A stretch of DNA of 64,000 nucleotides from Rhynchopus sp. YZ270_cl-10 (GCA_964035575.1 OZ037873.1:434001-498000); one strand, 5' to 3'. Shown: positions 37,044-47,220, counted from the stretch's first letter. Made by a program: numbers and translations. The notes: generated by a model from the sequence alone, not told the origin.

Positions 37044-39797
37044 ATGCTCTGTGTTATCGCTGTGTGTGTACATGCCGCATTGGTGCCATGCACTGCAAGC
37101 GACGTGGAGTGTCAGTACCAGCTCTCCTTTGCACCGGGCGAGCAGCATGCCGTGGCGTTCTCGCCTGATGGGACGAAGCTTGTGAACGGTGGTGGGGACA
37201 ATTCGGTAACGGTGTGGCGGACATCGGACGCTATTGTGCTGAGGACACTAACCCACTCAAAGATGGTGTACGCAGTGCGATTCTCCCCTGACGGGGTGCA
37301 GCTCGCAACCGCATGTGGAGACAAAAAGGTGCGTGTGTACCGCGCCACGGACTGGGTCTTGCAGCACACCTTCACCCTGACAGACGAAGTCTACGACATC
37401 GCGTACTCACACAACAGCCAGCTTCTTGGAGCCGCCTGCAAGGCCAACTACGCAGCCATCTTCGACCCCATAGGGGGCAACGGTGGCGCGCCCTTAGTCA
37501 CCTTCAACGAGCACAAGGAGGATGTTTGGAGCATCGCCTTCTCCCCCGACGATACTCTCGTTGTGAGCGGCAGCAAAGAGAAGAAGGCCCGTGTGTGGCA
37601 GGCCGCAACCGGCACGGAGACGGCTGTGCTCTCAGGGCATACAAAGGATGTGCACGCCGTCGCCTGGTCTTCGGATGGGACGCAGATTGCGACCGGCAGC
37701 GAGGATCTGTCGGCCCGTCTCTGGCGTGCCAGCGACGGTGTGGAGTTGAAGATGTTGGACCAGAGGGAGCAGGTCCTCGACGTAGAGTACTCGCCCTCTG
37801 GCCAGCAGGTGGCCGTCGTGGGCAGGGATGGCGAAGTGCACCTCTACGACACAGCGACATACACGTCTGAGGGTGTCTACCGTGGCCATACGGGCTACAT
37901 ATGGGGTGTCGCGTATTCCAAGGACGGCACGCGGATTGCTACAGCAGGGGCAGCGGCGTTGGTGCGGGTGTGGAGTGTCATCCCGCCACCAGTGCCGCCA
38001 ACACCGTCCCCGCCAACACCATCCCCACCAACACCTGCACCACCGACACCTTCACCACCAACCCCGTCGCCACCAACGCCTGCACCACCGACACCGTCCC
38101 CACCAACTCCGTCCCCTCCAACACCTGCACCGCTAACCCAAGCACCACCGACACCATCCCCACCAACTCTATCCCCGCCAACACCTTCGCCGCCAACCCC
38201 ATCCCCACCCACCCAACCACCGTCAACATCAGCACCGCTAACACTGCCACCGCCCACACCCGCCCCTCTGACAGCGGCACCCCTAACACCAGCACCAGAC
38301 ACTGCAGTGCCCGGGACTGCAGTACCGCTCCTAGCAGCACCTGAACCGACACCAGGCCCGCCTGCGCCCGGCATTGTGCTGGAGCGGGTGGAGACCACCA
38401 CAGCGACGACAGCTGCCTCGGGGGCGACTGTTGTGCTGGCGACGGCTGTCGCAACAAGCGGTGCTGCTGTGTTCACAAGCAGCGGGATGTCCCGTGTGGC
38501 AAGGGCGCAGGTGTATCTCGAGATGCTGGAGTGTCCGCGCCTGGGCATCGACCGGATGCCGATAGTGATGAACCCGACACGCCTCGTGATCGGTACGGAC
38601 GACATCCGCGAGGCTCGTGGCGCTGCCATCGGCAACATTGTTGTAATTATTTCCCTGATCCTCTTGACGCTGTGCGGTGCTGCCGCCCACCACTACGTGA
38701 AGGCCACGTCAAGCCTGCAGGTCTCTCTGTGCACAATGCCGGTCCCCTTGGTGGCTCTGATCCTGGAGGTGCTGTGGACGCCGTTGCTGCAGGGCGGAAC
38801 GGAAACGCTGATACACTACGAGGACAAAAGCGACTTTGCGATTGGCATCGCTGTTATGGTGTTCTGTGCTGCTGTCGTGGCGTGGCTGCTGCGAACGACG
38901 TGGACAGCAAAGCGCGTGTGCACGACAGACAGTGTGGCACCACGTCGCCGTCTTGATTACATCTGCGGTGCACGCTGGGTGTGGCGCGTCAGGAGCGATG
39001 ACGACAACAACAACAGCAACGACGACGACGACGACACACCACACCGCCCCACCCACCGCAGCGCAGAGTCCATCGAATACGCTGCATGCGTCTTTGACGG
39101 GTACCGCCGCGTCCACTGCGAGTACTTCATCGTCCAGCTCATCTTCACCGGCACCATCGGCGTTCTCTCAGGGTGGAACCCCTCCAAACTTGTTACCTGT
39201 TCTGGGAGGGCCGGGCTGCTGACGTGCCTGCCCCTTATCTGGGCCGCTATTCTGCTGAAGGACAAACCGTTTTCACGACGCATCGAAAACTGGGCGGAGA
39301 TGGCGCTGAGCCTGCTGGAGTTTGCGTTTGCGGTGGTCGCCTTTTTGGGTGTCTCACAGGAGCGGGATGACCTGCTTGAGGTGGGGGCGCGTCTTGGGGA
39401 GGGGGTCGGGTATGCAGGGGTGGCCAAGTTTTGTCTTGACGTGTTTCTTTACTTGCGGGAGCGGTGGCATGCGAGAACGGACCTAGGGACCTGGAAGGTG
39501 ACTGCGTCTGCGTTTGCGTCTTCGACAAGACGACACTCTCTTAAGTCCTTCGGAACACCGCTCATAGAGGAGACGGAAATGCAGACCTCTGCCTTCTCCG
39601 ACACATCGCACCTCTGGGAACGCATCCGCATCCTCACCTTGACCCTCAAAGACACCCAAGCCAGCCTCAGCCTCTCAACGCGCCGTGCAGACATACTAAC
39701 CGCAGAGCTCGTTGAAGCGAGACGAGAAGCCTCAGATGCAAAGGCGCATGCACCCAGCCCACGAGGCGGGATCGTTGTGGATGTATTAGAGTTGTGA
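37044..39797 (+). CDS. Predicted receptor: signal peptide, WD40 propeller, Pro/Thr stalk, about 7 TM helices, coiled coil
   Basis: A 917-residue protein starting MLCVIAVCVHAALVPCTA, a good signal peptide. Residues about 25-310 form seven WD40 blades; blade ends read TVWRTSD, RVYRATD, AIFDPIG, RVWQAAT, RLWRASD, HLYDTAT and RVWSV. Residues about 311-440 are a Pro/Thr/Ser stalk of PPTPSPPTPAP units. From about 529 there are roughly seven hydrophobic segments (NIVVIISLILLTLCGAA, FAIGIAVMVFCAAVVAWLL, YFIVQLIFTGTIGVLSGW and others), with an Asp/Asn-rich loop between the third and fourth. The C-terminus is a coiled coil. A lumenal or extracellular WD40 propeller is rare, as WD40 proteins are mostly cytosolic. 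Ligand binding with signal transfer is a reasonable inference. No intron was detected. Confidence 0.82.
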   Translation: MLCVIAVCVHAALVPCTASDVECQYQLSFAPGEQHAVAFSPDGTKLVNGGGDNSVTVWRTSDAIVLRTLTHSKMVYAVRFSPDGVQLATACGDKKVRVYRATDWVLQHTFTLTDEVYDIAYSHNSQLLGAACKANYAAIFDPIGGNGGAPLVTFNEHKEDVWSIAFSPDDTLVVSGSKEKKARVWQAATGTETAVLSGHTKDVHAVAWSSDGTQIATGSEDLSARLWRASDGVELKMLDQREQVLDVEYSPSGQQVAVVGRDGEVHLYDTATYTSEGVYRGHTGYIWGVAYSKDGTRIATAGAAALVRVWSVIPPPVPPTPSPPTPSPPTPAPPTPSPPTPSPPTPAPPTPSPPTPSPPTPAPLTQAPPTPSPPTLSPPTPSPPTPSPPTQPPSTSAPLTLPPPTPAPLTAAPLTPAPDTAVPGTAVPLLAAPEPTPGPPAPGIVLERVETTTATTAASGATVVLATAVATSGAAVFTSSGMSRVARAQVYLEMLECPRLGIDRMPIVMNPTRLVIGTDDIREARGAAIGNIVVIISLILLTLCGAAAHHYVKATSSLQVSLCTMPVPLVALILEVLWTPLLQGGTETLIHYEDKSDFAIGIAVMVFCAAVVAWLLRTTWTAKRVCTTDSVAPRRRLDYICGARWVWRVRSDDDNNNSNDDDDDTPHRPTHRSAESIEYAACVFDGYRRVHCEYFIVQLIFTGTIGVLSGWNPSKLVTCSGRAGLLTCLPLIWAAILLKDKPFSRRIENWAEMALSLLEFAFAVVAFLGVSQERDDLLEVGARLGEGVGYAGVAKFCLDVFLYLRERWHARTDLGTWKVTASAFASSTRRHSLKSFGTPLIEETEMQTSAFSDTSHLWERIRILTLTLKDTQASLSLSTRRADILTAELVEARREASDAKAHAPSPRGGIVVDVLEL

Positions 39798-40747
39798 AGA
39801 GAAAAAAACCAGCATTTAACTGTGCTGCTTTTGTATTCAAGGGGTTTTTTCTAGGGGGGGTTTTTTTTAATGTACACTTGACGTTGTTCAATTTTTTGTG
39901 GAATTAGATGTGCACAAGAGAGGTACATCCGTCTCAATTTTTTTATTTTTTTATTCAGTTATTTTTCATTTGTTCGTGTGTATAAAGATGTGTATGTACA
40001 CGGTGCATATGCATTTTACTCAACTGTTTCAACTTGTTCATGAAGATTCTGTTTCTGCAGTGACGCTGGTAATGATTACCCTAGGGCATTGGTAGGGACA
40101 CATCAGGAGGAAATTAGTGCCTCGTCAACTTTTTTTTGTTATCACCTTTAATTGAGGCGGGACATTACGAATTACGCTGTTCATTGTCTTCTTCTTTTTT
40201 TTACACTCTTCACGAGAGGGCTTTGTATTTCAAGCCAATTTTTTCTCTCCCTTTTTGCACAGGGTACCACACTACCCTTGTCAATGCTCATCGTCTATTT
40301 CCTTTGTAGGTGACTAAACACAGGCTTAGGCTTGTCCGACTTTTCTCTATTCTGGTTCTGTTCTTTTTGTTCATACGTCTTTCCCTTCACTTTTTCAAAT
40401 CTTTTCTCTTCACATTTTTGGGTGATCTATGAACGGGGAGAGGTTTTTTTGGCCTCAAAGAGGTTTCCTCTTCACTGCCAGGTAGTCAGTGGGATCGTAT
40501 TGCAGTAATATAAAAATATCATCACAGAATATTTATTACACACTTTACGCACAAACAAAACCAAGCCCTCAGTAGCGTCTCACAGGCCCTCACAGACTCT
40601 TACATCCTGTTGTGTGTCTCACGGAGATGAGCATAGATCACCCAATTTTGGCTACAAAATAAAAAAGATTAAATCTGTCTGTTCCTTGTATGTTCTCTGT
40701 CAGTTGAAAGAAAATGCAACTATTTCAGCGGTGAAAATCTTGGGCAG
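39798..40747. other. 3' flank of the WD40 receptor gene, no gene seen
   Basis: Non-coding. Three members of the ACGAGAG stem-loop family lie on the + strand here (about 39903-39930, 40211-40236, 40308-40345). An inverted match CTCTTCACTGCCA near 40482 to TGGCAGTGAAGAGG near 36919 is noted. Polypyrimidine runs occur but no following ATG opens a gene. Confidence 0.5.
39904..39926 (+). ncRNA. Stem-loop of the ACGAGAG family (variant stem)
   Basis: Arms GATGTGC and GTACATC pair over seven positions with one G-T wobble, around loop ACAAGAGAG. It is located about 110 bases past the receptor stop, same strand. Confidence 0.4.
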
Positions 40748-41680
40748 TAAGCCCGGGAAAACCCGGGCTTAATTAATTTTGCGCAGAGCAAGCCCGGGTT
40801 CGAAGGCCGGGTTTACCCGGGCTTAAGCCTGGGTTTTCCCCGGGTTTTAACTTTTCTGGGGTGGGCTGCCCCACCCCACTCCGGGGGGTGTAGCCTCAGG
40901 GTGCAGCCCGGGGTAGTCAGTCGCCGAAACGAAGCTCTGTTGACAGAAAACAACAAAGTCAGTAAAGAAAACACACACGTCTATACTCAAGGGTTACCCA
41001 CACCCAGAGCGCGACTTAATTGGTCAAACGCCGAAGGAAAAGGAAGCATGCATCATGGCGAAATAATAAAAGTAGCGTACCGTGCGCCTGCGGCGCAAGA
41101 TTGCAACCCACCCTTCCCATCACATAATTTGGCTGTGAAAATGTGCAATTTTAAGCTCAATTTTTTGAAATGGTGCGTACCGTTGCTTCGCTTTGGGTGC
41201 CATGACCGCCCTTTCTTTGTTATAAATGTACTGTGGCTACTGACAATTCGCGCCTGGTGCACGAATTGCTATCAATGAAGTGCTGAATTAGATAACCAAG
41301 GAATTTTCATATTCCGCCGGAGGCAACTTGAGCTGGGTTGGGGACCCGGCTCGACCGAGTTTCAGCGAAAACCCCCAAAACCTATAATATCCCCTGCGGA
41401 GGGGAAAATTATTTTTTTGGGCTGACCGAGCCAGCCCCTCGTGGGCGGAATTCTCTTTTGAACCCTGGGTTTGCAGAAAATTTTTTTACACCAGTGGTGT
41501 GATTTTTCTAAAAAAAAGGTGTAAAAAAGGTCCTTCTAAGGTACTTCTAAGGTATACCACTACCCCTGTATAGGTCACACCACGGACCAGTATTTTAATT
41601 ATTTTCACAAAAAAACCAAGCCCGGGTACAAACCCGGGCTTCGAATTAATTTTGCTAGCTGGGGAAGCCCGGGATTTTCA
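40748..41680. mobile_element. Non-autonomous element with CCCGGG foldback ends
   Basis: Both ends carry the same hairpin module: AAGCCCGGG, a short loop, CCCGGGCTT, then AATTAATTTTGC and another AAGCCCGGG (about 40750-40800 and 41617-41668). Further CCCGGG palindromes follow the left module to about 40855. The interior has no convincing gene. Such repeated foldback termini suggest a small non-autonomous transposable element of about 0.93 kb; no target duplication could be fixed. Confidence 0.45.
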
Positions 41681-41894
41681 ACCCTGAACTATTTTTAAAT
41701 AACTTTTTTTTATACACCAATCATTGGGCAAGAGGAAATATAATCGACGGAAGGTGCGTGTCTGCATTTTTACCCCCTTTTTTTCATTCAGTATTTGTTT
41801 TCCTCCATTCGGGAAACTCATACAGTGAAAAATACAGCAAATTTGCAGAGCGAAACGGAAAAAGTTGTTTTTTTCCCCCCCGCCCTTCTTTTTT

Positions 41895-41940
41895 AGGTAA
41901 CTAAGCATGAGAGGCTTAAGATCATCTTATAAACTTTTCT
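41895..41940 (+). ncRNA. Stem-loop of the ACGAGAG family
   Basis: TAAGC and GCTTA pair around loop ATGAGAG, followed by ATCATCTTATAAACTTTTC. It is preceded by CTTCTTTTTTAG, a possible acceptor-like tract. The same downstream text ends both LINE copies here. Confidence 0.45.
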
Positions 41941-41957
41941 TTGTTTTCTTTTTCTTC

Positions 41958-42070
41958 ATCCCTGACAACAAACTTGTAGAAGCCAGCGCAGCTGATGCTG
42001 TGCGATAACGAATATGATAAGGTGACTAAGCACGAGAGGCTTAGGATCATCTTATAAACTTTTCTTTTCT
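41958..42070 (+). mobile_element. 5'-truncated LINE, last 110 bp only
   Basis: Nearly identical to 43688-43800: CATCCCTGACAACAAACTTGTAGAAGCCAGC (in two overlapping stretches), the stop region GCGATAACGAATATG, then the CTAAGC-ACGAGAG-GCTTAG stem-loop and TTATAAACTTTTC. Extreme 5' truncation is typical of LINE insertion by target-primed reverse transcription. Confidence 0.8.
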
Positions 42071-42344
42071 TCACTTTGTCATATCCTGAAGTCGATTTTC
42101 CCCTCCCACCTTTAGAAAACTTAAAAGAGGTGTTCCCAAGACTATATTCGTGTGTTAAGACCTGCCTTCTTCGAGTTTCTTTGTTGTTGCAGTTGTCTAC
42201 TAAACACTTAACCTTTTTCCTTTTTTTTGTAATCTGGATGTATCTGTGTGGAACGTTCTTTTGTACTTTCTCTTTTTTGATGTGAAAGTAGACGAACCTA
42301 ATTGTAATCTAATCATTACTACACACCCCTCTATTCAACCCCAC

Positions 42345-42512
42345 TGCCATTGTTATCCTACTTGACGCCGTAAGGCACCTTTCCCGCATGGGATTGTAGC
42401 TGATTTAATGAGCCGTCTGCAGATCCACTGTTAATCCATTTACTCTGAGACTTGCATGGCTTAATCCTAAAAAAGAAACAAGCATATGACTACTGGCAGG
42501 ATCAACCAGGTT
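42345..42512 (-). pseudogene. 18S rRNA 5'-end fragment, antisense
   Basis: The reverse complement begins AACCTGGTTGATCCTGCCAG, then TAGTCATATGCTTGTTTC, a TTTTTTAG insertion, GGATTAAGCCATGCAAGTC and later GGCTCATTAAATCAG and GGATAAC. This is the start of a small-subunit rRNA gene through about helix 8. The rest of the gene is absent on either side, and the T-run interrupts a conserved helix, so it is a displaced fragment. GCTTGTTTC and GTCTCAGAG favour a euglenozoan-type rRNA. It lies head-on against the LINE copy that follows. Confidence 0.88.
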
Positions 42513-42609
42513 TCTTGTCGCTCTAATTGAGAGGACTGTTTGATCGCTTTCCAACACAGAGAAGACTCCATTACGGTATATATTGCTTTTGTTTGTTTAT
42601 TTTTTTGTT

Positions 42610-43800
42610 TTTTGTTTGAGAAGACACACGCCCTAGGTCTTCTCGCGCCAGGTGAACGACACCACGCCATTCGCGAAATCGTCCGACGACAGAAGTTCAC
42701 AGATCTTGCCTTGGACAGACCGACTTACGACGGCGCTCAACACGGCGTCAACCTCGCCGACACCACGTACCTGCACGACCAATTGCAGTGGTCCCACCCC
42801 CTGCTAGCTTACCGCCTCCGCCGTATCATCTGCGATGGGATACTCTACGCGCATCCTACGGTGCTGTGCCTATACGAGTCAACAAAGAGAGGTGGCATAC
42901 ACCTCGAAGTGAATCAGTGCCCCTTATGTCTCACACCAACCTCCGGGCTGGCGAAGCACCTGCTGTGGACTTGCCCGCACACTGTATCTGCTAACGTGAA
43001 GGAAGCGCACCGCCCTCTCCTCGACAGGATCGGCCCGAACACCCCGAGTTGCCTGGCTATGCATGGCATAGCTCCCACGAACACGCCCAAGCAAGTCGTC
43101 GTTGACACGCAGAGATACCTGCTGGACGTCACCACAGCAGTAGATGATCACCTGTCCTCGCGGACTACCACAGCGCCTGCACGCCACCCATGGCGTATGG
43201 ACTTTGAAGTGTTCGATGCGCCCCCATACCAGGAGGCCATCTACCGGCAGCTCGCCCCTTTCTTTGGGAAGGACGATGATCCGAGATGCAAGCAGAAGCG
43301 CCACGAACTGAAGCGAATGCTCCAATGGGCCTCCTCCCTGAAATGGAGCACCGCCAACCTGCCTGTGACATGCGTGGAACTTGCCATTGACTTGGAAATT
43401 TTCCACAGGATCTACGTTCTCCGGCCAACCTCTAACATTAGAGAACGGGCCTCTGCCTTGCGCACATTGCTCAACAAGCTTCACCGCCTGTGCAAAGCTC
43501 TTGGGATCCAAAACCCATTTCCCGCATCTGCCATCTCCTCCTCACGGGGCCTCCGGTCCATTGGCGCACCCGGACTTATAGGCTACGACCGTCGCCCAGT
43601 TTTTACGTACCCGCGCTACACTATGCACATGCTCGAACACGTCATCGTACGTGCCAAAATTACGAACTCCGGCTGGGGAAATGACATCATCCCTGACAAC
43701 AAACTTGTAGAAGCCAGCGCAGCTGAAGCTATGCGATAACGAATATGATAAGGTGACTAAGCACGAGAGGCTTAGGATCATCTTATAAACTTTTCTTTTC
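42610..43800 (+). mobile_element. LINE (non-LTR retrotransposon) 3' part
   Basis: A frame open to the TAA at 43737-43739 encodes about 375 residues of a LINE ORF2 C-terminus. After a Arg-rich segment (HPLLAYRLRRIICDGILY) comes a CCHC zinc knuckle, CPLC-x8-H-x4-C, usual after the reverse transcriptase domain, then a conserved tail domain (VTCVELAIDLEIFHRIYV). The reverse transcriptase itself is missing, so the copy is 5'-truncated. The 3' UTR ends in the CTAAGC-ACGAGAG-GCTTAG stem-loop and TTATAAACTTTTC. The codons before about 42620 are Phe/Cys-rich and probably not part of the protein; the nominal start there is not an ATG. Confidence 0.8.
43752..43798 (+). ncRNA. Stem-loop at the LINE 3' end
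   Basis: CTAAGC and GCTTAG form a perfect 6-bp stem around ACGAGAG, 13 bases after the ORF stop. LINE reverse transcriptases often recognise such a 3' hairpin, and SINEs can copy it. Confidence 0.55.
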
Positions 43801-45223
43801 TTTGTTTTTACCCTTTTCTTCCAACGTGCTTTCCTTTCCGTCTCTCCCCCCCTCTGCTTTCAAAGTGTTCGAGAGCAAATCAACAGATATTCTGTGAGTG
43901 ATCTTTGCGCGCGTCTCTTTCTTCAGTGTATGCTTTCCCTTTAAAAAAAAACAGCGTGTGTGCATTTCTTCAAATATTTTCATTGTGCTTTCATCCAGCT
44001 GGAATCGTATGTGGGTCAGCGGGGGGTGCCTGCATTAATAACGTCACCTTTCTTGAAGGCAGTCAGTTCTTTCTGTCGGTACAAAAAAGAAAAGGAAGGC
44101 AACTTCCTCTTTAGCCCGCTGACTCCATTTTCGTGGAGCTTTTTTTCCCTCTCCAGTACCGTATATAGTTCTGTTCCCTAAAAGGGAATGGTTTTTAAAA
44201 GGTATCAAATAAAGGAAAAAAAGGAAAAAGCCAAAACCAAAAAAAAGACGTGCCACACACCATCACTCACCTTTCCAGTCTATCTGATGGTTTGCTTTCA
44301 AAAGTTAATGTCATTTCTTTTGGGGTCAGACCAAGGCCGGCCTATTTTGCATTTATCTTGCAAGGTTTCTTCTTTTTTTTTCTTCTTTTTTTTCTATATT
44401 TTTGCTCGCAGCTCTATTGAGGAGACACCTTGCATTGTGTGTGATTCGCATCCCTGAGTTGGCGCATTGCCAGTCTTGGGTTTGGTTGGTCACATAAGCG
44501 GACATTGCGAACAGGTGACAGAAGATAAAGGGGTTCAAAGCCTCGTGGCTTCGTGTCGTTGTATCTGTGTCTTGAGATTAAGATGCAAACAACTCCCTCC
44601 GCAAAGGGTTTACGGTTCGCTCTCTTGATAGACATGGATGGGGTGGGTGGAACTTTTATCCACCTCGGGATGGGGCAGCATCCCGAGATGGAAAATGGAC
44701 TGAAGGTGCTCCGTCTCCCAACTCAGGCGGACTCGGCCTGAGTCCGCCTGACTCGGGCGGACTTTCAGAGTCCGCCATAGTCCGTCTCAACTCAGGCGGG
44801 CTCCGGCAGACTCAGGCAGATGAAATCTGCTAATGGGTTCATATTTTGTGAACATTTAAGTCACTGGCATTTTGTCTATTTTCTCGTTTATCCCCACCAC
44901 AGACCGGGATTGTCTCGGAAATGCAACAAAATGACCTCTTGGGCGGGGGAAAAACCACAGGAAATTTGTGCATCTTTTTTGGCTTTCTTTTTTTGAAATT
45001 TCGGCAAAAACTACGCAGAGTTAGGGAAAACCCTGAAATCCGACAAAATTAAAACGCCAAAAAACGAAGTAGCCTGAAAGCTGGCAACACGTCCTCTGTT
45101 GTGGTCAAAAGTGCAGAATTCCGTCGCCAGCTGCCTTCAACGTGGTGTCCTTCTTGTCCTCTTGTCACACCGCACCTCACAACCTCTGCAGAAAGGGTCA
45201 CATCAAAACACAAACACAACACC
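43801..45223. other. Intergenic spacer with short repeats
   Basis: No gene is supported. Near 44735-44815 there are degenerate tandem copies of ACTCAGGCGGACT and GAGTCCGCC. A GGTTCAAAGCC string at about 44531 resembles a tRNA B box but no cloverleaf can be drawn. The last 100 bases (CCTTCTTGTCCTCTTGTCACACC) lead to an acceptor-like AG at 45190-45191. Confidence 0.5.
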
Positions 45224-46510
45224 ATGTCGAAGCGACACACAGACAGCACATCGGATGAGAACCCACGAAAGAGAAGAAAGCTTTCTGCAGGCGAGGTCTT
45301 GGTGGAGGCTGCCAGGAAGGGCGACACCACTGCCGTGCGGGCAGGACTTGAGAAGTTCACCACAGACATTGACAGCAAAACAGTTGCCTTCGATGCTGTG
45401 CACGAGGCATGCAGAGGGAACCACGATGAATGCCTCGCACTGCTTCTTCCGTATGTTGAGACAACGCAGATGGGCTTTGGGATCCTGCTGAGTGAGTGTG
45501 TCCACGCAGGCCACACTGCGTGCACAGAGGTCCTCTTGCAGCATTGGAAGTCAGTCTGCAGCAACGTGGCGCATGTCCCACTCGAGTCGGAGGACAGCAA
45601 AGGTCAGTCATCAGGTCTCTGTCCAGCCATGTGGTCGGACCCTGCAGTGTGTCAGGTGCTCATTGATGCAGGGGCAGACATTGAGACAAAGGATGTTGTG
45701 GGACATTCGCCACTGCTCTTGGCTTGCCGTTCAGGATCACTCGACACTGTGAAGCTGTTGGTGAGAGCAGGTGCGGGAGTGCGTGTCACGTGTCTGATTT
45801 TTGTGGCATGTTATGTATACATTGGAACCACGTGTCTGACGATTGCGGCATCTTGTGGACACACCGAGACTGTGCGTTATCTTTTGGGTTTGAAGGAGGT
45901 GGAAGTCCATCACGCAACGGACGACGGTTGCACTGCATTGCATTTGGCAGCGGACAACAACCATGCAGATGTGGTGCAGGTGCTCATTGATGCAGGGGCA
46001 GACATTGACGTAAGGGACAACTTGGGGAGTTCGCCACTTCTCTTGGCTTGCCATTCAGGATCACTCGACGCTGTGAAGATATTGGTGAGAGCAGGTGCGG
46101 GAGTGCGTGTCACAAACAACTATGAAGACATGTGTCTGATTTTGGCGGCTTCTCGTGGACACACCGAGACTGTGCGTTATCTTGTGGGTTTTCCGGAGGT
46201 GGAAGTTGATCACACAGATGACGAAGGCCGCACTGCGTTGCATTGTGCAGTGGAGAACAACCATGCAGATGTGGTGCAGGTGCTCATTGATGCAGGGGCA
46301 GACATTGAGGTAAGGGACCAATTGGGGAGTTCGCCACTGCTCTTGGCTTGCCGTTCAGGATCACTCGATGTTGTGAAGTCGTTGGTGAGAGCAGGTGCGG
46401 GAGTGTGTGTCACAAACAACGATGGTGACACATGTCTTACGATTGCGACATCTCATGGACAGACTGAGATTATGCGTTATCTTGTGGGTCTGCAGCAGGT
46501 GGAATCTTAG
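45224..46510 (+). CDS. Ankyrin-repeat protein (428 aa)
   Basis: The frame extends upstream to a GTG, but the ATG at 45224 is the first after the predicted acceptor and gives MSKRHTDSTSDENPRKRRKL, which contains a likely nuclear localisation signal. About nine ankyrin repeats follow (DVVQVLIDAGADI, SPLLLACRSGSLDTVKLLVRAGAG, TCLTIAASCGHTETVRYLLGL). A 300-bp block of three ankyrin repeats is tandemly repeated: 45653, 45977 and 46277 start equivalent points, the first spaced by 324 bp because of an extra eight codons. Protein binding is the general role of such arrays. The stop truncates an older longer array (next entry). Confidence 0.87.
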   Translation: MSKRHTDSTSDENPRKRRKLSAGEVLVEAARKGDTTAVRAGLEKFTTDIDSKTVAFDAVHEACRGNHDECLALLLPYVETTQMGFGILLSECVHAGHTACTEVLLQHWKSVCSNVAHVPLESEDSKGQSSGLCPAMWSDPAVCQVLIDAGADIETKDVVGHSPLLLACRSGSLDTVKLLVRAGAGVRVTCLIFVACYVYIGTTCLTIAASCGHTETVRYLLGLKEVEVHHATDDGCTALHLAADNNHADVVQVLIDAGADIDVRDNLGSSPLLLACHSGSLDAVKILVRAGAGVRVTNNYEDMCLILAASRGHTETVRYLVGFPEVEVDHTDDEGRTALHCAVENNHADVVQVLIDAGADIEVRDQLGSSPLLLACRSGSLDVVKSLVRAGAGVCVTNNDGDTCLTIATSHGQTEIMRYLVGLQQVES

Positions 46511-46700
46511 TACGCATATGATTACTAAGGAAGCCTGCGTTGTGTTGGGCAGTGCATACACGGCATGCTGATGTGGTGGAGTGCTTGTTGAGAATGGTGC
46601 GGACACGTCATTGTGCAGCTGAACGGCGATACAGCACTGCAACTGGCGCAGCATTCTGCCTGCCGTGACTGTTTTCGGCACTTATGCTGAAACACTATTC
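46511..46700 (+). pseudogene. Decayed ankyrin repeats downstream of the stop
   Basis: Past the TAG at 46508-46510 the sequence still encodes ankyrin-like text in shifted frames: AVHTRHADVVECLL at about 46548-46595, ENGADTSLCS in the next frame, and NGDTALQLAQHSACRDCFRHLC ending at TGA near 46688. At least one stop and two frameshifts separate these, so the present gene ends early compared with its ancestor. Confidence 0.65.
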
Positions 46701-47220
46701 GTGACCACACCACGATTCCCTCAGCTGTGACAGGTAATTTTAGTCGAGGTATACCTATAGGGACCGAAACTATTTTATTTTTATGTTCTTTTTTGTCAGC
46801 GTTTCATTTTGATGACAACAGCGAAAATCAACCAAAAAAAGGGCAAAATGTATTGTCTCCATCGTAATACAAGAAACCCTCCTGCTCTCTTCTCTCTACA
46901 ACCAAGAGTTGGGTGCAGCGAACAGGATCACCTGGAAGCTCACAACACACCCTACACCTATCATACGGACAAACCATAAGCTTTCCTTTCCATCTTCTGT
47001 TGGCCGCAGGGATAGGACTCACGCTGTCATTCTGGGGCTTGCATCGTACGTACATAGGTCCTTTGGAGGGGTACCTGCATCAACAACCACCTTTTTTCAT
47101 TTTTGTTTTCTTTTCCTGACTTACAATCCTTCCTCACCCCCTCTTCACCCCCTCCTCCACACAGGGACGGGTTGCACAGACACACCCTCCCCTCCCACCC
47201 TCACCCCCTTCCTACGAACA
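46701..47220. other. Intergenic spacer and leader of the membrane-protein gene
   Basis: No separate gene. An open frame upstream of 47221 has no ATG and reads through a CT-rich leader (TTCCTCACCCCCTCTTCACCCCCTCCTCCACACAG) whose AG at 47163-47164 is the likely acceptor. Confidence 0.5.

Larger units (their letters stand above)
41681..42344. other. Gene-free stretch with LINE tail copies
   Basis: No gene. It contains two + strand stem-loop motifs (41895-41940 and 42020-42066) and a 5'-truncated LINE tail (see separate entry). Nothing else is recognised. Confidence 0.5.

Noticed and set aside
42540-42610. N-terminal 25 codons of the LINE frame as protein
   Set aside because: The start is TTG and the codons are Phe/Cys-rich text from a T-rich spacer; conserved text begins near 42610.
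44450-44560. A tRNA gene or tRNA-derived SINE (TGGCGCATTGCC and GGTTCAAAGCC as A and B boxes)
   Set aside because: The boxes are 70 bases apart and no acceptor or T-arm pairing can be drawn on either strand.
46909-47220. Extended N-terminus of the membrane protein
   Set aside because: There is no ATG in this part and it spans the predicted splice acceptor tract.
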